From assembly GCF_047495875.1 (NCBI RefSeq), contig NC_092471.1, positions 4,361,001 to 4,425,000 of the forward strand: 64,000 nucleotides of DNA, read 5' to 3'. Below the pieces are notes generated by a model, which ran no database searches, was not told the origin of the DNA, and was given only the letters and a program-made list of their open reading frames with translations. This DNA comes from Pithys albifrons albifrons (lineage: Eukaryota; Chordata; Aves; Passeriformes; Thamnophilidae). How positions within the stretch are numbered: the first letter of the stretch is position 1; each line of letters starts with the position of its first letter. The position numbers and the translations under genes are program-made. Positions 37,520-50,196 of this stretch are shown here, in pieces.

Positions 37520-40129
37520 ATTGTAAGTCAAAACAATTCTTAAAAGCTTTGATTCTGAGCCTGAGCTTTGAGGAGTTTTCCTGAAAAGCAATTCCAACAA
37601 AGTTTCCAATTCTATTAAGTTATGTCTTGAAAATCCATGCTATTCTTTATATCTTTTTTTTGACTTTATTGAAATAGTGGCATTTAGTAATTAAGCCGAA
37701 GATTTTGCAAGGTACTGTGTAAAATGGTGTTAAAAAGTTGCTGTAATGGCATCAAATTAAACAGTCATGTCCTTGAACTCAGTCCTACCTCCCAGATCTG
37801 TGTTAGAGTATGTGCATTTGAGATGCAATTTTACAAAGTACTGAGTTCTCACAACCTTTTTTTAAAGTCAAGGGAAGCCAAGGCCACCTGGGTTGAAGCA
37901 GAGGACACCAAGCTCATTGTAAGATTGAGTCTTTACTGTAGCTTATGCCCTTAACATTTTAGGTAATCCATTGATCTCTTTTGAACAGTAATATCTGTAA
38001 TAATGCCACATTTCTACATCATCTGAAGTCAATTAAAAGACCTGTATTATAGCTATATTTTAATCAAGGCTTACTAGGAAATGGAAGTAAAGAATTCTGC
38101 TTTCCTTAATAGCACCATTTGCAAAAAGAAAAGCTGACTGGAAAATCAAATTAATTATCTGTTCTTTATATATTCACCTTCTTTGTAAAATGAATTTAAA
38201 TTATCTTTATCCAAATCAAAAAGGTATTTAAAAATGATAAGAAAAAATAGATATATCTTTCCAGACTCATTTGCATGGAGAATCCAAGTATAATCCATTA
38301 AACTTTGCTCCATAAATAAGAACTCAGCAAAATACTGGCTGTCATTGAGAGATGGTAAGTGGACAACTTCATTTAAGATCTTCCAGCTCCATCTACTTAC
38401 AGGACTTAAAGTAGAGGGAATGCGTTTCACTGTGAAGTAGGATATGGAAGAAAGAAACTCTCATAGCAAGAACTGGAGAGTGGGATTAAACATATGAGGG
38501 TTGTTGGTTTAGTTTTTTTCTCACTCAGTCTGTGCTCAGGGGTACAACCACCTTGCACAGCACTTGTTCCAGGTCAGCAGCAAATCTCTGCCTTCCCAAA
38601 CTGCTTTCTGAATTGCTCAGAGTCAGTATGAGCCTGCATCATGCTGCTGAATTTTGAAGGGTTTCAGGACCACCTTGAGAAGCATTTGCTACTTTTCTGT
38701 GTTCAAAAGTTGTTATTTTATGGATTAAATCATCTCATCCAAAACAGATTCCCACATACTTGTTCAAAGAAAATACTTTATTGAATTAATTTTGATTACT
38801 TGTTAGGAAAGCAAAGACTGAGTTGCTACTTACCACATACAGAATGGGGTGGAAGATACTGCATTGGCAATGAATCTATTGGTCCTGTGACAGATTTGAG
38901 ATTAAGTTCTAACACCTCCATGACATTTTGAAGTAGACCATTTTTGTTGAGGGAAAGAGAGAGGAAAAGGAAAGGTCATGTCTCTCTTATCAGGCAGTCA
39001 TAGTCTCCTGTAAAATAGAAATGTCTGTTTAATGTCAGTGAACAGCCCAGATGGAGATTCATGTTGCAGCAAAGCATCTATACTTTATCTTATACCTCAA
39101 AGTTTACATTACTTAAACCTTGTGATAACAGAATCCTGAGTCATTTTCTGCTGGGATTCTTCTACCATTACACCAGGGTTCTCCTCACACTGTCCACTTT
39201 TTTTTTTTCCTTTCCTTTTCTGCTCCAGAACCAGCCCTTACATTCCTGACAAAGTAATCCTTGTATCAGGTACTTTGGATCATGAAGGACTGAGTGAGCT
39301 GACTCATGTTACTGTGTTAAAATATTTCATGTTTTTTGCTCTGGGTGATTTTTGCAGGTCCTCTTTTCCTTCCTGGCTGAATGTCCAGGCAGATGAGCCA
39401 AGGGAATTGTTGACCAAGGTGATTAGGGCAAGCAGTGCCACAGTGGTGGTATCAGGCAAAGGGAGGGAGGGTAAATAAAAGCCTATTGCCCACAGCAAGT
39501 CTGACTTCATAATTCCTTTGGTCTCTGTATAAAGAGCAACTTTATTCCTGTATTGCCTTTGTTTTGCTCTATTTCTCTCCTATGAATCTATTTCTAGCAT
39601 GTCTATATTTACCTAAATGATTTATTGCAAAAAATCATTGGTTTAAAGCTTTCCTGTAATGATAAAATAAGATTCTGTTCTTCTTTTTTAAGCTTTACAG
39701 GCTATATAAAAATGGGAAAAAATTATTGTGGGCAGTCATTATAGTTTAATGATAGTAATAAGAGCAATAGCTTTTACTTCATTACTCTGTGGAGTTATGG
39801 TTCTGAACTATTACTTTTCCCCACCTTAAAATAAAAAGGATTTAAGTGCAGTCTACCTTGAGGTTATATGTGAGAATGTGCATTGGAATGGCTTGTATAC
39901 ACGGGGGCTTGGCATAAACCTGGGCAAAACTGAACCACCTGCAAGTTAAAATGCTTGAAGGAAATTTTGATATTACCAAAACCTAAAATCATTTTAGCAG
40001 GTGAGTGTATTTTTTAGGTGTGCATCTTCGTGTGTGCACGTGCAGTGGTTTTTAATGAGCTACATGTCTTTTTCTCCCTGTGCCCTTCTACATAAGGAAT
40101 ACCCTTCAAAGAAAGATACACTCTTTAAA
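37520..40129. other. Non-coding stretch
   Basis: No gene recognised. AT-rich, with short open frames on both strands and no recognised repeat. A T9-T10 run near 39200 is followed by ordinary sequence. Confidence 0.5.
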
Positions 40130-40470
40130 AGCTAACACTTTCACGTTATTTCTGGCAATAATTGGTGAATATTATTTAATAAGTCATGATTGAAATAACT
40201 CTTTCACAGAAATTACCTATTAAGGAATTTCAGAAGTAATGGCAAATTATATTGGATTGCATATTCATGCAGCTCAGTTTCGTACAATATTTAATGTGAA
40301 ATATGAAATTAATTGCTTAAAAATACTTTTTTTACACTCTAGATGCAATTTTTTAAATCCTATAATATCAGAAATAATGACCTGGCCACACACTTCAATC
40401 AGTCAATGTCTTTGTTAGTATTAGGTATGTTGGCAAAGCAGTAACCGCTTGAAAATGAGGAAATTTGGGT
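40130..40470. promoter_or_regulatory. Candidate conserved non-coding element
   Basis: Repeat-free, very AT-rich sequence with many AATTA/TTAAT words (TGAAATTAATTGC near 40304), an ATGCAGCTC/CATATTCATG patch near 40265 and isolated CpGs (near 40143, 40281 and 40446). It resembles developmental enhancers elsewhere in vertebrate gene deserts. Weak, pattern-based call. Confidence 0.2.
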
Positions 40471-43400
40471 TATTTAATCAAGCAGGGGTTCTAATTACAT
40501 GTCTTCTGAAGTCTGATACTCTAAGGCAAGTGAGGCCAAAGCTTTGGCAACTAAGCTTTTAGGAAAAATAAACATAAGTAATCAGTTTGTAATGTTACTC
40601 TCTTCAATTTTTCTTCACCTGCACCTTCCCCTTAATTTTCTCCTATTTCTTTTACTTTTCTGTGGTGCCTCCATGTCCCTGTTCCTCATCCTTTTGCCTG
40701 TGGTAACTTAATGCCTTTGCTTTCTGGGATCAGTTCTCCTCTTAGTCCTTTCCCTCTGCCTGTTCTTGCGTTTCGTTTTTTCATACCCAGAACAATATTT
40801 TTCTTGGTTTTTCCTGCATTTTCATAAGCCCTTGAAGGCTTTTTAATGGAAAGAGGAGGACAATGCATCAACTCACAGTCCCTGTAAGCCACCAAGTGGA
40901 AGGGTCACGTCTGTGGAGCACAGGTTACAGCAGCAAAGCCAATTTTCTGTTGACAGGTACCTTACAGTATTTTGTCCTAGATTCCAGGAGTTACCTGGGA
41001 TGAGCTGAGCTTTGTCTGCTTTCTTCTCCCTGTCATTCTGGAATTTGGCTTCCCTTCCATACCTTCTTGTTAGGAGCAGTGAGTTGTTCATATATGGTGT
41101 GATTTGCTGTCATTAGCATGATTTTACATTCCTTTCCAGATCAAAACATGTAAATGTCTCTGGGTCTCTTGGGAAGCTTTAATCTTGTAAAGTAGGTTTT
41201 ATTGAAGACTTGTTGGTTTTTTTGACATTCGTGATAAGTTTGATAATTACATTAATAATTATTCTTTCATGTTTGCTATTTACAACCAACAAAGCATCTG
41301 ATTCTGAACCTCAAGGAGAAATCAAAATAATAGTAGAGTCAAAGCTATAACAGCATTGAAAGCAAGTACAGTTTGTGTTGGAAAGGAGCAGCTGAGTTTG
41401 AAGAGGGAGAATGTTCCTGGACAACTCCATGACAGTCACACAAGGTGTGTTTCAGCTGTGGCAGGTGAGGAACCTGTGACTGGATCATGGTTGGATTCCC
41501 TGTTATCCCCAGTGACCACAACTTCCTTTCATAAACTAATCGATTTCTGCCCTAAATCCTTTGAGCAACTATTTAAATAGCTGGGAGCTTAGTGTGTCTC
41601 TGTTTCCAATTTACAAAATTTATCACTTCACCCCTGGGTTTATAGTGGGGATGTGCTGAATCCGAAGACTTCAAAGGAAATTTAGCAGTTGGAGTTCCCA
41701 ATAAATCCTTAGCTTGCCCATCTGTATAATTTGTATTAACATGTCCATTAAAGGTTTGCTTACAGCATGGAGGTTTCCTCCAGGAATGCTTCAGGGAATT
41801 GAAATAAGGGGAAAACAGCAACAACATTCTGTAATTGTATATCTATTAAAAGCTCAAATAGCATTTAAGCAACAACTAAAAAGATATTTCTTACTCCCAA
41901 CACAATTAACCAAGTGCATTTCAACTCCCAAATCATTTTGCATCCCAGTGTCCCAGTCTGGGAAATACTGGAGCCTCTCCTTGTCCTCTTCCTTTCAGTG
42001 AATTCTGGTTTGGAATCTTGTGCTCTTCTCATATACCAGCTCTGCTCTGTTACTTTCCATTTTTTGATATTCTAAACATTCAGCTCATGAGAAAATTTAG
42101 TTCTGGTATTATAAATATAAGTTAACTTACCTAACAGTTTACCTGTGACAGAGAGGCATTGGATGGATAGTAAAAGCTATTCCTGAATGAGATTATATCC
42201 ATCTCATGTTCAAGAGTTTTGTTTAAAAAATTAAAAGAAAGAGAAAAGCTTAGATTGATTATTATTACTATTGTGGGTTTTTTGTTTTCCTTTGTATTGT
42301 TTTGTTTTTAAATTCTGCCTTTCTCCTGGACTGATGGTCTTGCACTAATGTTACTGTAAAGTTCTGTTTGGAAACTGGGAGTTTTAAACTTTTCTTGATA
42401 ATTCATCTTCTGAGTTAGTGTTTGAAATCCACATTATTTTTAATTGTTTGCTCATTTCTTCCTGTGAAAACTTATGACACATTAGAAAAAAACCACCATT
42501 TTGTTTTACTTCAGACAGAAATCTTTTTCTATACTTCCATTTAGCCCCCAAAGTTCATGTCCAAATGTTTCTTTTAACTCCTTTCATCCTTTATTTCAAG
42601 TTAGGGGTGGAAAAGTGAAAATGGCACATCACCTTCCCTGTTCTGGGAAGCAGAGTATGGGAGGAGCTGTCATTGCTCAGCACTTTGGGGGAAATATTGA
42701 AATATTAAGCATTTCCAGTGGAAATGGAGATTGTTTGCTTCATTTTGACTGGTAAAACTGCATCGTTCTTAATGTCAGTGATCTTGTAGAGCCAAACTGG
42801 GTGGGTTGAGCATCTGACCACCCTGAGGCTCCATCGCCTTCAGTGTCACCCCATACAAAGAAACCAAATGTGACTGCCTTTTACTCAATCAAGGCAACCT
42901 TGTAGAGGCTTCCACTGGGAAACTCAAAATGTGTGTGGGTGTGAGACTTTTCTGATATGCTTTATATTCCCTCCTTTTACCATGTTATTAAACATGTTTC
43001 CTTCTTCCCTACAGCAGCCTTGATTATTTTCTGTTTTGTCATAAAATATTTGCTTGGTAACAGGCACTGGAACTTGGCAGTCATCTCCATGTTCCTGCCT
43101 TTGATTGTGAGGAGCTTTGAACCCATACACAACGTTTCACAATTCAGAGGGGAAAAGTGAGCCTGGCAGTTGATTTCCAGCTTTTAACCAACATACAAAG
43201 CAAAATATTTATTTACAGTGATCATAGTTCTATTGTTCTGCAGGCTGTAGGAAACAATACTGCCTAATGAGACACTCCTGCGTATCAGAACCTAAAATTA
43301 TCTTGACTTTTACAAGATTGGTTTAACCTTTATATTGCAGATTTTCTTTCTCCTGTTTTCCTCAGACTTTTAATGGCAGGGAAAAATAAAGACAGTTTTG

Positions 43401-43706
43401 CATTTTTCTGACTTCAGCATGGAAGGTTTTATTGCCAATCTGTCTGACTCAAGCTAATGAGAATATATATCAACCCTATGCTAGATATTAGCAATATTTA
43501 TCAAAGGTTCATTTTCCACATGAAGCTAATGTTATTCTTGAACCATCTGCTATGGTTCCTTGAACTCAGCAGCTCTGGGGGATTCACCAGAAAAAGTGGC
43601 CTCTGTAGCAGTATCTGATGTGGAATAGCTTGAGATGGAGCTGGAATGTGCCTTGGTGTCTCTGAGCTCTGTAGTATCCTCAGTGTTTTTGAGTAAATGC
43701 AATTTA
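40471..43706. other. Non-coding stretch
   Basis: No gene recognised. Open frames below 100 codons, scattered on both strands. No repeat family recognised until the CR1 pair at 43707. Confidence 0.5.
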
Positions 43707-43954
43707 TCACAGAACCAGAGAATGGGTTGGGTTGGGAGAGACCTTAAAGATCACCTTGTTCCACCCACCTTCCCTGGGAAGGTGGCAGGTCCTGGCACAG
43801 GGTGCCCAGAGAAGCTGTGGCTGCCCCATTCCTGGAAGTGTCCAAGGAAAGGTTGGACAGGACTGGGCTGGTGGAAGGTGGATTCCAAGGCAGGGGGTTG
43901 AACATGATGTTTTTTAAGGTCCCTTCCAAACCAAGTCATTCAGTGATTCTGTGA
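43707..43954. mobile_element. Two CR1 3' ends back to back (inverted pair)
   Basis: The left part (43707-43774) reads as a reversed CR1 terminus (tcacagaaccagagaatggg... accttaaagatcacc). The right part (43776-43954) is a forward CR1 3' end with 'ggtgcccagagaagctgtgg' and the terminus cagtgattctgtga. The two termini therefore face outward and can pair over about 60 bases. At the junction ccaccttccc (43765-43774) and gggaaggtgg (43776-43785) are exact reverse complements around a single T. It may be an insertion of one CR1 into another, or a fold-back during target-primed reverse transcription. Confidence 0.88.
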
Positions 43955-46900
43955 TATAATCTCATGAACTTGTTAGCATCCAGGTATGAGTTTTGTTGAG
44001 CACATACTCACACCTGTGAAATAAGAGACATTTTCTGCAGTGGGATCTGGATCAGTATTTTCCTGACTCCAGCAGTTTGATATTTGGACATATAATGCCC
44101 CAACTTGAGTTGATTGATCAAAGGTGAATAAGAGTGAGATCAGGTGTTGCCTCTACAAAAAATTCCCCAAATACTTCTTTTTAGTTAATTCTTATGCTGT
44201 TGACTAATTAATTTTATTTTTAAGCCATTAATATATTTTTGCTCTCTTAAAATTTATCTGATAATTATAAATCTTTAAACTATTTCTCCTTTCTAGGCAA
44301 TACTAATTCCAGTCAACAATTTAGCCAAAGATACGGAAAGATTGTTTGTCTTTGCTTTGTTTAAATTTTGGCATAACTTAAAGTTTGCATCAGGAATAAA
44401 CCTTTTGTATAAGAAGAGAATTATGAGGCTGTGCAAGTAATAATCAGCTGATGCTACCAACTGTGTTTTGTTTCCAGGTCATGTCATGTAATCATGTTTT
44501 TACAAATAGTCTCCAATTATTGTGTGCTTTTTCCATGGGTTTTCCAGATTTATTTCTCCCTGAATAATTATCTGACATGTGGCAGCCCCTGATAGTGGTT
44601 CAGGCACATTCAAAAGAAATGGTTGTTTTAGCAGTGACCAATATAAATGACAACGCTGAGTGTGCTGGGCAGTAATTTGTGGTTTCATAGGAAATCCAAG
44701 AGGTCTTGAGTACCCAAATTGCTGAGCACCTCCTGGCTGTGCCTTGGAGGTTTGGGGATGTGATGGGTTGGGAATGCTGGACCTACAGTGCATATATTGC
44801 ATATGATCAAGTTCTATGATGTGGAAATTTCAAGGAATAAATTTGGTATCTTTGCATTGTGTTTTCCCAGAGGAATATATCGAGACTGAATAAATGTTTT
44901 AAAAAATGGTTCTTTTCAAGCTATTGAGAACTCTGAAATAGAAGAGGTAGAAGCTTCCTCTTTTTGTTGTGGAAATATGTTTGGGATTTATTGGATAAAT
45001 TAATTTCTTTTTTTTCCAGTTTGAAAACTGAACTGATATTTTCATTTAATTGGCCTGTACCTGCTTGTGTTGATGTAAATTGCTTTTAAAAACTTGTTTT
45101 ACAGAAGTAATAACTTGATTTGGTAAAAATAAAACTATTTTGAAATACAGTTTTCTGTTTCTCCACTAAGTACTGACCTCAGGAAACTTTTCCTGAGATT
45201 TGTTCAGAGTAACTGCAGACAAAGTGCCATTACTTGGCATGTTTGTACAGGTCAGGTCATAAATGCCTCTCAGTTTGAGTCCTTCCAGTGTTTTGTGCTT
45301 TGAAATCTGTTTATGTTGATCTCAGACAAATCCTGTGTATAGACTTTTTTGACTCCTTGAGGTCAGACAGAATAGCAATTCAAGTTTAGCTTCTCTGAGT
45401 TAGGATTTGATTTTTCACTTTGAGTGAGAGCAATGAACAGGAAAGTGTAACTGATGCTGGGGATAATAATGTAAAAATCAGCATGGCAAACCTGGTTGCT
45501 GAAAGTTCAAAGCATGTTGGAGAAGTTTCTCTGACCTTCCTTACTTGGTACCATGCAACAGAGTCACTTTCTCATTTAGCATTTGAATGATTTTCTTCAA
45601 ATGCCAAAAGTCCAAAATTTTTTGCAAAATTTTCAAGGGAGAGAAAATAAAGAAAGTTTGGATGTTAAAATGCAGCAATGAGAGTGAATTTTGCATGATC
45701 ACTGACAAGAAAACAAGCCTGTCTCAGAACCAATCCAGCCTCATAAATAAAGCACAGGCATCACAAATCATTCTTTTCTCTCTTTGCTGTCTGTGCCCTT
45801 TGTGTTCATATTTTTCAGCAGCCGCATGTGCTATTAATCTGCATTTAGGTGAGTGCCTGACTGTCTGCTCTGTACTTGTTACCAGATGCAGTGCTCAATT
45901 TGCTAGTTGGGATTGAGGCCTTTTAAAATGTCATCCTGTGTTTTAGCCTTGTACACAACATGTTTCCCCAATGTTGATTGAAAAGCTTACTCTAGCAAGG
46001 GAAGCATGAGCCACCATGTTTGTTATTTTTTTCCCTATTAGCACTGCTGAGCACATTCTGTGTTTGCCAGTGGAGGAGCATTTAGCACACAGAGAAGCTC
46101 TCCCTGATTGCCTGCTAATCTGTAAGGATCTTTCTGGTGGCCTTCATCACTGCATCAGCAAATTACAGGCTGCTTGTTTGCTCTGTGCTTGACTAGTTCT
46201 GGGGCCCTGCCAATTCCCCGTGTCCAGAGGAATTGTGCTGTTCTGCACCAAAGCCTCCAGCAGCTGCAGTTGTGCAGGGAAGGGATTGTGGCATGCCTGG
46301 AATCAGTGCTGGTTGTAACAAACAATTACTGCTGCTGCTCAGTGATGGACACGCAAAGTAGTATGTGTGGGGTCCTATTTATTATTTGCAAAAGGAAATT
46401 AAATCAGGTTGTGACTGTACAATTATGGGGATGGAGGTCTTTGCCTTGAGTACCTCTGGGTGAAACTCAACCTACCTGCAAACCCAGCCTGGCGTGGTTA
46501 TCATCTGCTCAGTCCTCAGGACAGCCCAAATCTCACACTCTCTCAAAACTACCCAAAGCACCACTGGGTTTGCTGCCCTTTTCAGAGATCTGGGCAAAGC
46601 ATCATACAAAGTTCCTGTGGTTGGAGGTGTAGATGGTGCCCTGCACGTCATGCCCTGAGCACAGGCAGAGTGTCCATGCTCTGAGCCAACACACAGACTC
46701 AGAGAGCACAGAGTCTGCACATGGATGGGCTCTCTGTGCTGTAAATATATCCTATTTTCCATGTCAATGCTCCTAGCAAGCAGTCACCCTTTGCTCCATG
46801 GGGGAAATAGTCCCTGGCATATAATCTGAATAGCAAAGCAAAGCAAAAATCAAACTGCTCTTTCTGTGCATCTTTGATGCACCAGAACTGAATTTACTTT

Positions 46901-47617
46901 TTGCACAGAACTGCTTTAACTCTACCTGGAGGCAAGGTGCAATTTGGATTGCCTTTTTTTTTTTTTAAAGAAATCCCATTATCAGTATTAAAGTGTTTCA
47001 TGCTTATAGAAACAGGCTGGAGATTAATCATTATCCCTTTTATTTTCTTTTTTTCCAATCAGTCTGAAGCATGGGCTTCTATGACTTGTTTAGTTTGGAC
47101 TCACTGAAATGAAAAATTAATTATTTGCAAACACTTTATTTGTCAAGTTATTCTTTCAGATACTTTGCTAATATAAATATTGCTTATCCTATTCTGCAGG
47201 TAGATATGAATGTTCTCACATCTTTACGTGTCAGAGACACAATAGGCATGTCCCAAGAAAAGCACAGCTTAGTTCAAAAGCCCATCTTGTTACTCCATTG
47301 AGCCATCCCAAACTGAGCAGCAGTGATATATCTGTGATTTATCAGTGGGAACTCTGACTTCCAAGTAAATGAAAGCCAGGGTATATAAAAGCAAGTACAT
47401 CAAATTAGATACACAAATTAAATCACAAGATTTAGGTTCCTAAACAAGTTCTTACCTGATTTTTCTTAATGTCAGTCACTTGCAATTCCTATCTGACTCA
47501 CCAGGACAGGTGAGTTTGCTAAAAATAGATATGGAAATGTAGCTTTAAACACCTCATTCTGTAAATGAAGTGAAATAAGCATTTTACATCCTGGAATTGA
47601 GCTTGATTCTCTGATGT
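43955..47617. other. Non-coding stretch
   Basis: No gene recognised. Mostly AT-rich. A GC-richer segment at 46180-46760 carries overlapping short frames on both strands and inverted repeats (46694-46740) but no known family. No convincing exon was seen. Confidence 0.5.
46694..46740. repeat. Overlapping alternative inverted repeats
   Basis: cagactc (46694-46700) pairs with gagtctg (46711-46717). agcacagag (46705-46713) pairs with ctctgtgct (46732-46740). The two stems share bases 46711-46713 and so are mutually exclusive as RNA folds. Probably incidental. Confidence 0.7.
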
Positions 47618-47824
47618 TTAGTTTAGATATTAGGAAGACATTCTTTCCTCAGAGGTTAGTGACACACTGGCACAGGTTGCCCAGCGAGGTTGGGGATGCC
47701 CCATCCCTGGGAGTGTTCAAGGACAACTTGGAGGACCCTGGTGTAGTGGAAGGGGTCCACGGAAGTGGGGCTGGAATTCAGTGATCTTTAAGGTCTCTTC
47801 CAACACAAATCATTCTATGATTTG
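47618..47824 (+). mobile_element. CR1 LINE fragment, 3' end
   Basis: Forward CR1 3' end beginning at 'gtttagatattaggaagaca', through 'ggttgcccagcgaggttggggatgc' near 47677-47701 in parts, and 'gatctttaaggtctcttcca' near 47783, with the terminus tcattctatga. About 205 bases remain; 5'-truncated and carrying a small deletion near 47735-47770 relative to the usual CR1 end. Confidence 0.93.
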
Positions 47825-48559
47825 TTGTTCTGATTTGCAATATACTTAATGTGTTTTGTTAAGACTTATTCAAAGTCTGCTGTAGAGACATCAATAGTGA
47901 GGGCTCAGTTCTGCAACAAAGCTTTTTTCCACCTATATGCTACATTCAAATCAAATTTTTCAGTTGACTTGTGTAGGTTTATGTACATTTTCTTTCTGTG
48001 CCACCTGATAGAATTGTAGGATGCCCAACAACAGTTGCCCATTAGCTTTTCACTCTGCCTAAAGCTGGCTGCTGTCTGTGCTGGGATTCTTTTCCCAAAA
48101 TACTGTTGTCTAATAAGCAGAAGCTGCATTCTACCACTCCAGATTTTAATTAGAGCATTTGATTAATGCAGAATTCTAGTCTTTCTTAGCTGTAAATCCC
48201 CATAGATTTTGTTGAATTCTGTTGTCTGTGGGTCAAAGCTTCGAGCAGTGATTGGTCTCTAAAGGAGTTAATACTTTAGGCAGTGGGGGCTCAGTAAAGC
48301 AAGTGCATTAATATTTTCATCAATTCCAGCCAACTTACAGTATTTCACTGGTCACATCTAATTTGCTTGATGAGACATCACTGAAAGATGTTATCTGTAG
48401 TGTAAGCTTAGAAATTGATTGTAACACATAATTCAAGGGCACTGTTTCATGCCTAGAGCAAGAAATGCTATTTTTCTCTTCATTTCATTTGCTCTTTTAT
48501 AACAGCTTACCTTTTCCAAACTATATCCACCAGATTTGGTTGTAGATTTGCAGAGAAGC

Positions 48560-48582
48560 AAAAAAAAAAAAAAAAAAAAAAA
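48560..48582. repeat. Poly(A) run (A23)
   Basis: Twenty-three consecutive A, followed shortly by AATAAA (48587-48592). No retrocopied gene or SINE body is recognisable upstream, so it is listed as a homopolymer. Confidence 0.9.
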
Positions 48583-48723
48583 CACAATAAAGAACCACCC
48601 TAAACTGTGTATTTCTCATTTGGACCCCACTGTAAATTCACATTTATTTTTGCCAAGATGTGTCAGAAGGCGGGAATGTCTCAGGCAAACTGTACATCAG
48701 TTTTTATTTGCATTCAAATCTAC

Positions 48724-48750
48724 TATATATATATATGTACACACACACAA
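48724..48750. repeat. Compound (TA)n-(CA)n microsatellite
   Basis: About six TA units (48724-48736) are followed by GTACACACACACAA. Likely polymorphic in length. Confidence 0.9.
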
Positions 48751-50060
48751 CAGTCACTTCTTTAGCTAATATCAATTTAGTGTGTAACTTGATGCTCAGT
48801 CTTCATCTCTCAGACTGAAATTCTTATGTTAACTGACTTAAAAATATCCCCCCTCTGCTGTTTGTGTTTTGAAAGCCTGGAGACATCTCCTTCTGCCTTG
48901 AGTTGGTTTTATTAAGCATGTCCCAGGATGTTTTGTATTTGAACTGCTTTATTTGCTTCATGGTGGTTTTTCCCTCTGTACTAAGAGAGAATAGACTGTG
49001 ATGAGTCAGCTGAATATTTAAGGTACACAAGAATTTACTGCTGTGTGTCTGTGCCCTTATCACTGTGACTCCCCTGGGACTGCAGACATAAATCCATTGC
49101 TTCCTCTACAGCTGTCATTCTGATAGTCTAGGAAATGCTGACATTCAAAGTATTAAAACAAACCATCAGTAGTTTTCTATAGTGACTCAAAATTTCACGT
49201 TTCAGACAGTTGACCTTGAATGTATGTAATTTATTAGGCTTTCTTTACATTATTTTCTTTACATTTACTCTTTCTATAAACATTAACTCAGATTTCTAAG
49301 CTTTCAGTCAATTTTAAGTACTGTTAAAATACTGTATTTGAGTACTCACTTTATCTGATACTGGACACAGGAATAATTTGGATTGTGTTGGGCATAATAT
49401 TTCTCTGATTTTTTGAGATTCAGGTAATTAGCAAAGACAACACTTATCAGGGCAGAGCACTGACCAGAAGACCAGTCTTCTAAGAAAATCAGCTCTATAT
49501 CCAAGATGGTAACCCATCCATCTTACTGCCTGCAGTAGGGGCTTCTGTCTCTCTATGTTGCTGCTTTATTTTACTGGGAAGAGGTTTCCTTTTATGCAGC
49601 TGGTGTTGCTGCTCTTTGTCCTCCTCCCTTCATTCCACAATATCCTCGAGGCTTTTACATGTCCATATTTATTTGTGTAATTGTTGTGCTGGTGATTGGT
49701 CTCTGGCATTGCCAAGCTCTTAGATGTGATTCAATGTCTAATAAATCATTAATTAATGGAGAAATAGTAATGAATTTAGTACTACGAACTTATTTCCTGG
49801 TCATGTACAAGTCTGACTTGTGAAAAGCTTGTGGTTTTGGAAAGCCAAGTCCCACCCATCCACAGCCATATCAATATCACTCCAAAGTAAGAGCTGCTGT
49901 TTGTCGTGTGAGCTCAGTGTGTCAGATCTGAATAACATAGGACCCACCTTTTTGCTTGACGATCTGTTCACCCATCTCCCTTCAGCACAGCACAGGTTTA
50001 CTTTTTGGACACTATTTTACTTTTTTTTTTCATTTTTTTCCTTTTGTTTTTTGATTGCAG

Positions 50061-50196
50061 GAGCAATCGGACAGTAGGATGCATTCAGTGGCCTCTTTGT
50101 GCAGTGGCTTGTGGAATAGCTGCAGATCTGTCCGTAATGCCCATGTATAATCTGATTGCCTATGACCGTAAGGGACCTGAATCAGTGAAGAGATGA
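50061..50196 (+). other. Weak exon candidate after a strong splice acceptor
   Basis: A pyrimidine tract of about 45 bases, interrupted mainly by isolated A and G, ends in GATTGCAG at 50060, a textbook 3' splice site. The following sequence is open in the frame entering at 50062 until a TGA ending at 50196, or to a donor-like GTAAGG at 50168. The encoded segment (starting S-N-R-T-V-G-C-I-Q-W) is not low-complexity but matches nothing I know. It could be a terminal coding exon, a lncRNA exon, or chance, since T-rich tracts are common here. Confidence 0.18.

Larger units (their letters stand above)
47825..50060. other. Non-coding stretch
   Basis: No gene recognised. Contains an A23 run (48560-48582), a TA/CA microsatellite (48724-48750) and a 12-bp palindrome cattaattaatg at 49747-49758. 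Otherwise AT-rich unique DNA that ends in a long pyrimidine tract before 50060. Confidence 0.5.

Noticed and set aside
37266..37526. 86-codon plus-strand frame as a gene
   Set aside because: It is the antisense strand of a CR1 fragment.
39275..39478. Exon near 39350 after TTTTTGCAG
   Set aside because: The acceptor-like site has only a short pyrimidine tract, and an equally long frame runs on the opposite strand.
43635..43939. Overlapping open frames on both strands
   Set aside because: They lie within the inverted CR1 pair. The symmetry of the repeat creates similar frames on both strands.
48560..48592. Poly(A) tail of a processed pseudogene
   Set aside because: No gene-like or SINE-like sequence is recognisable upstream and no target duplication was found.
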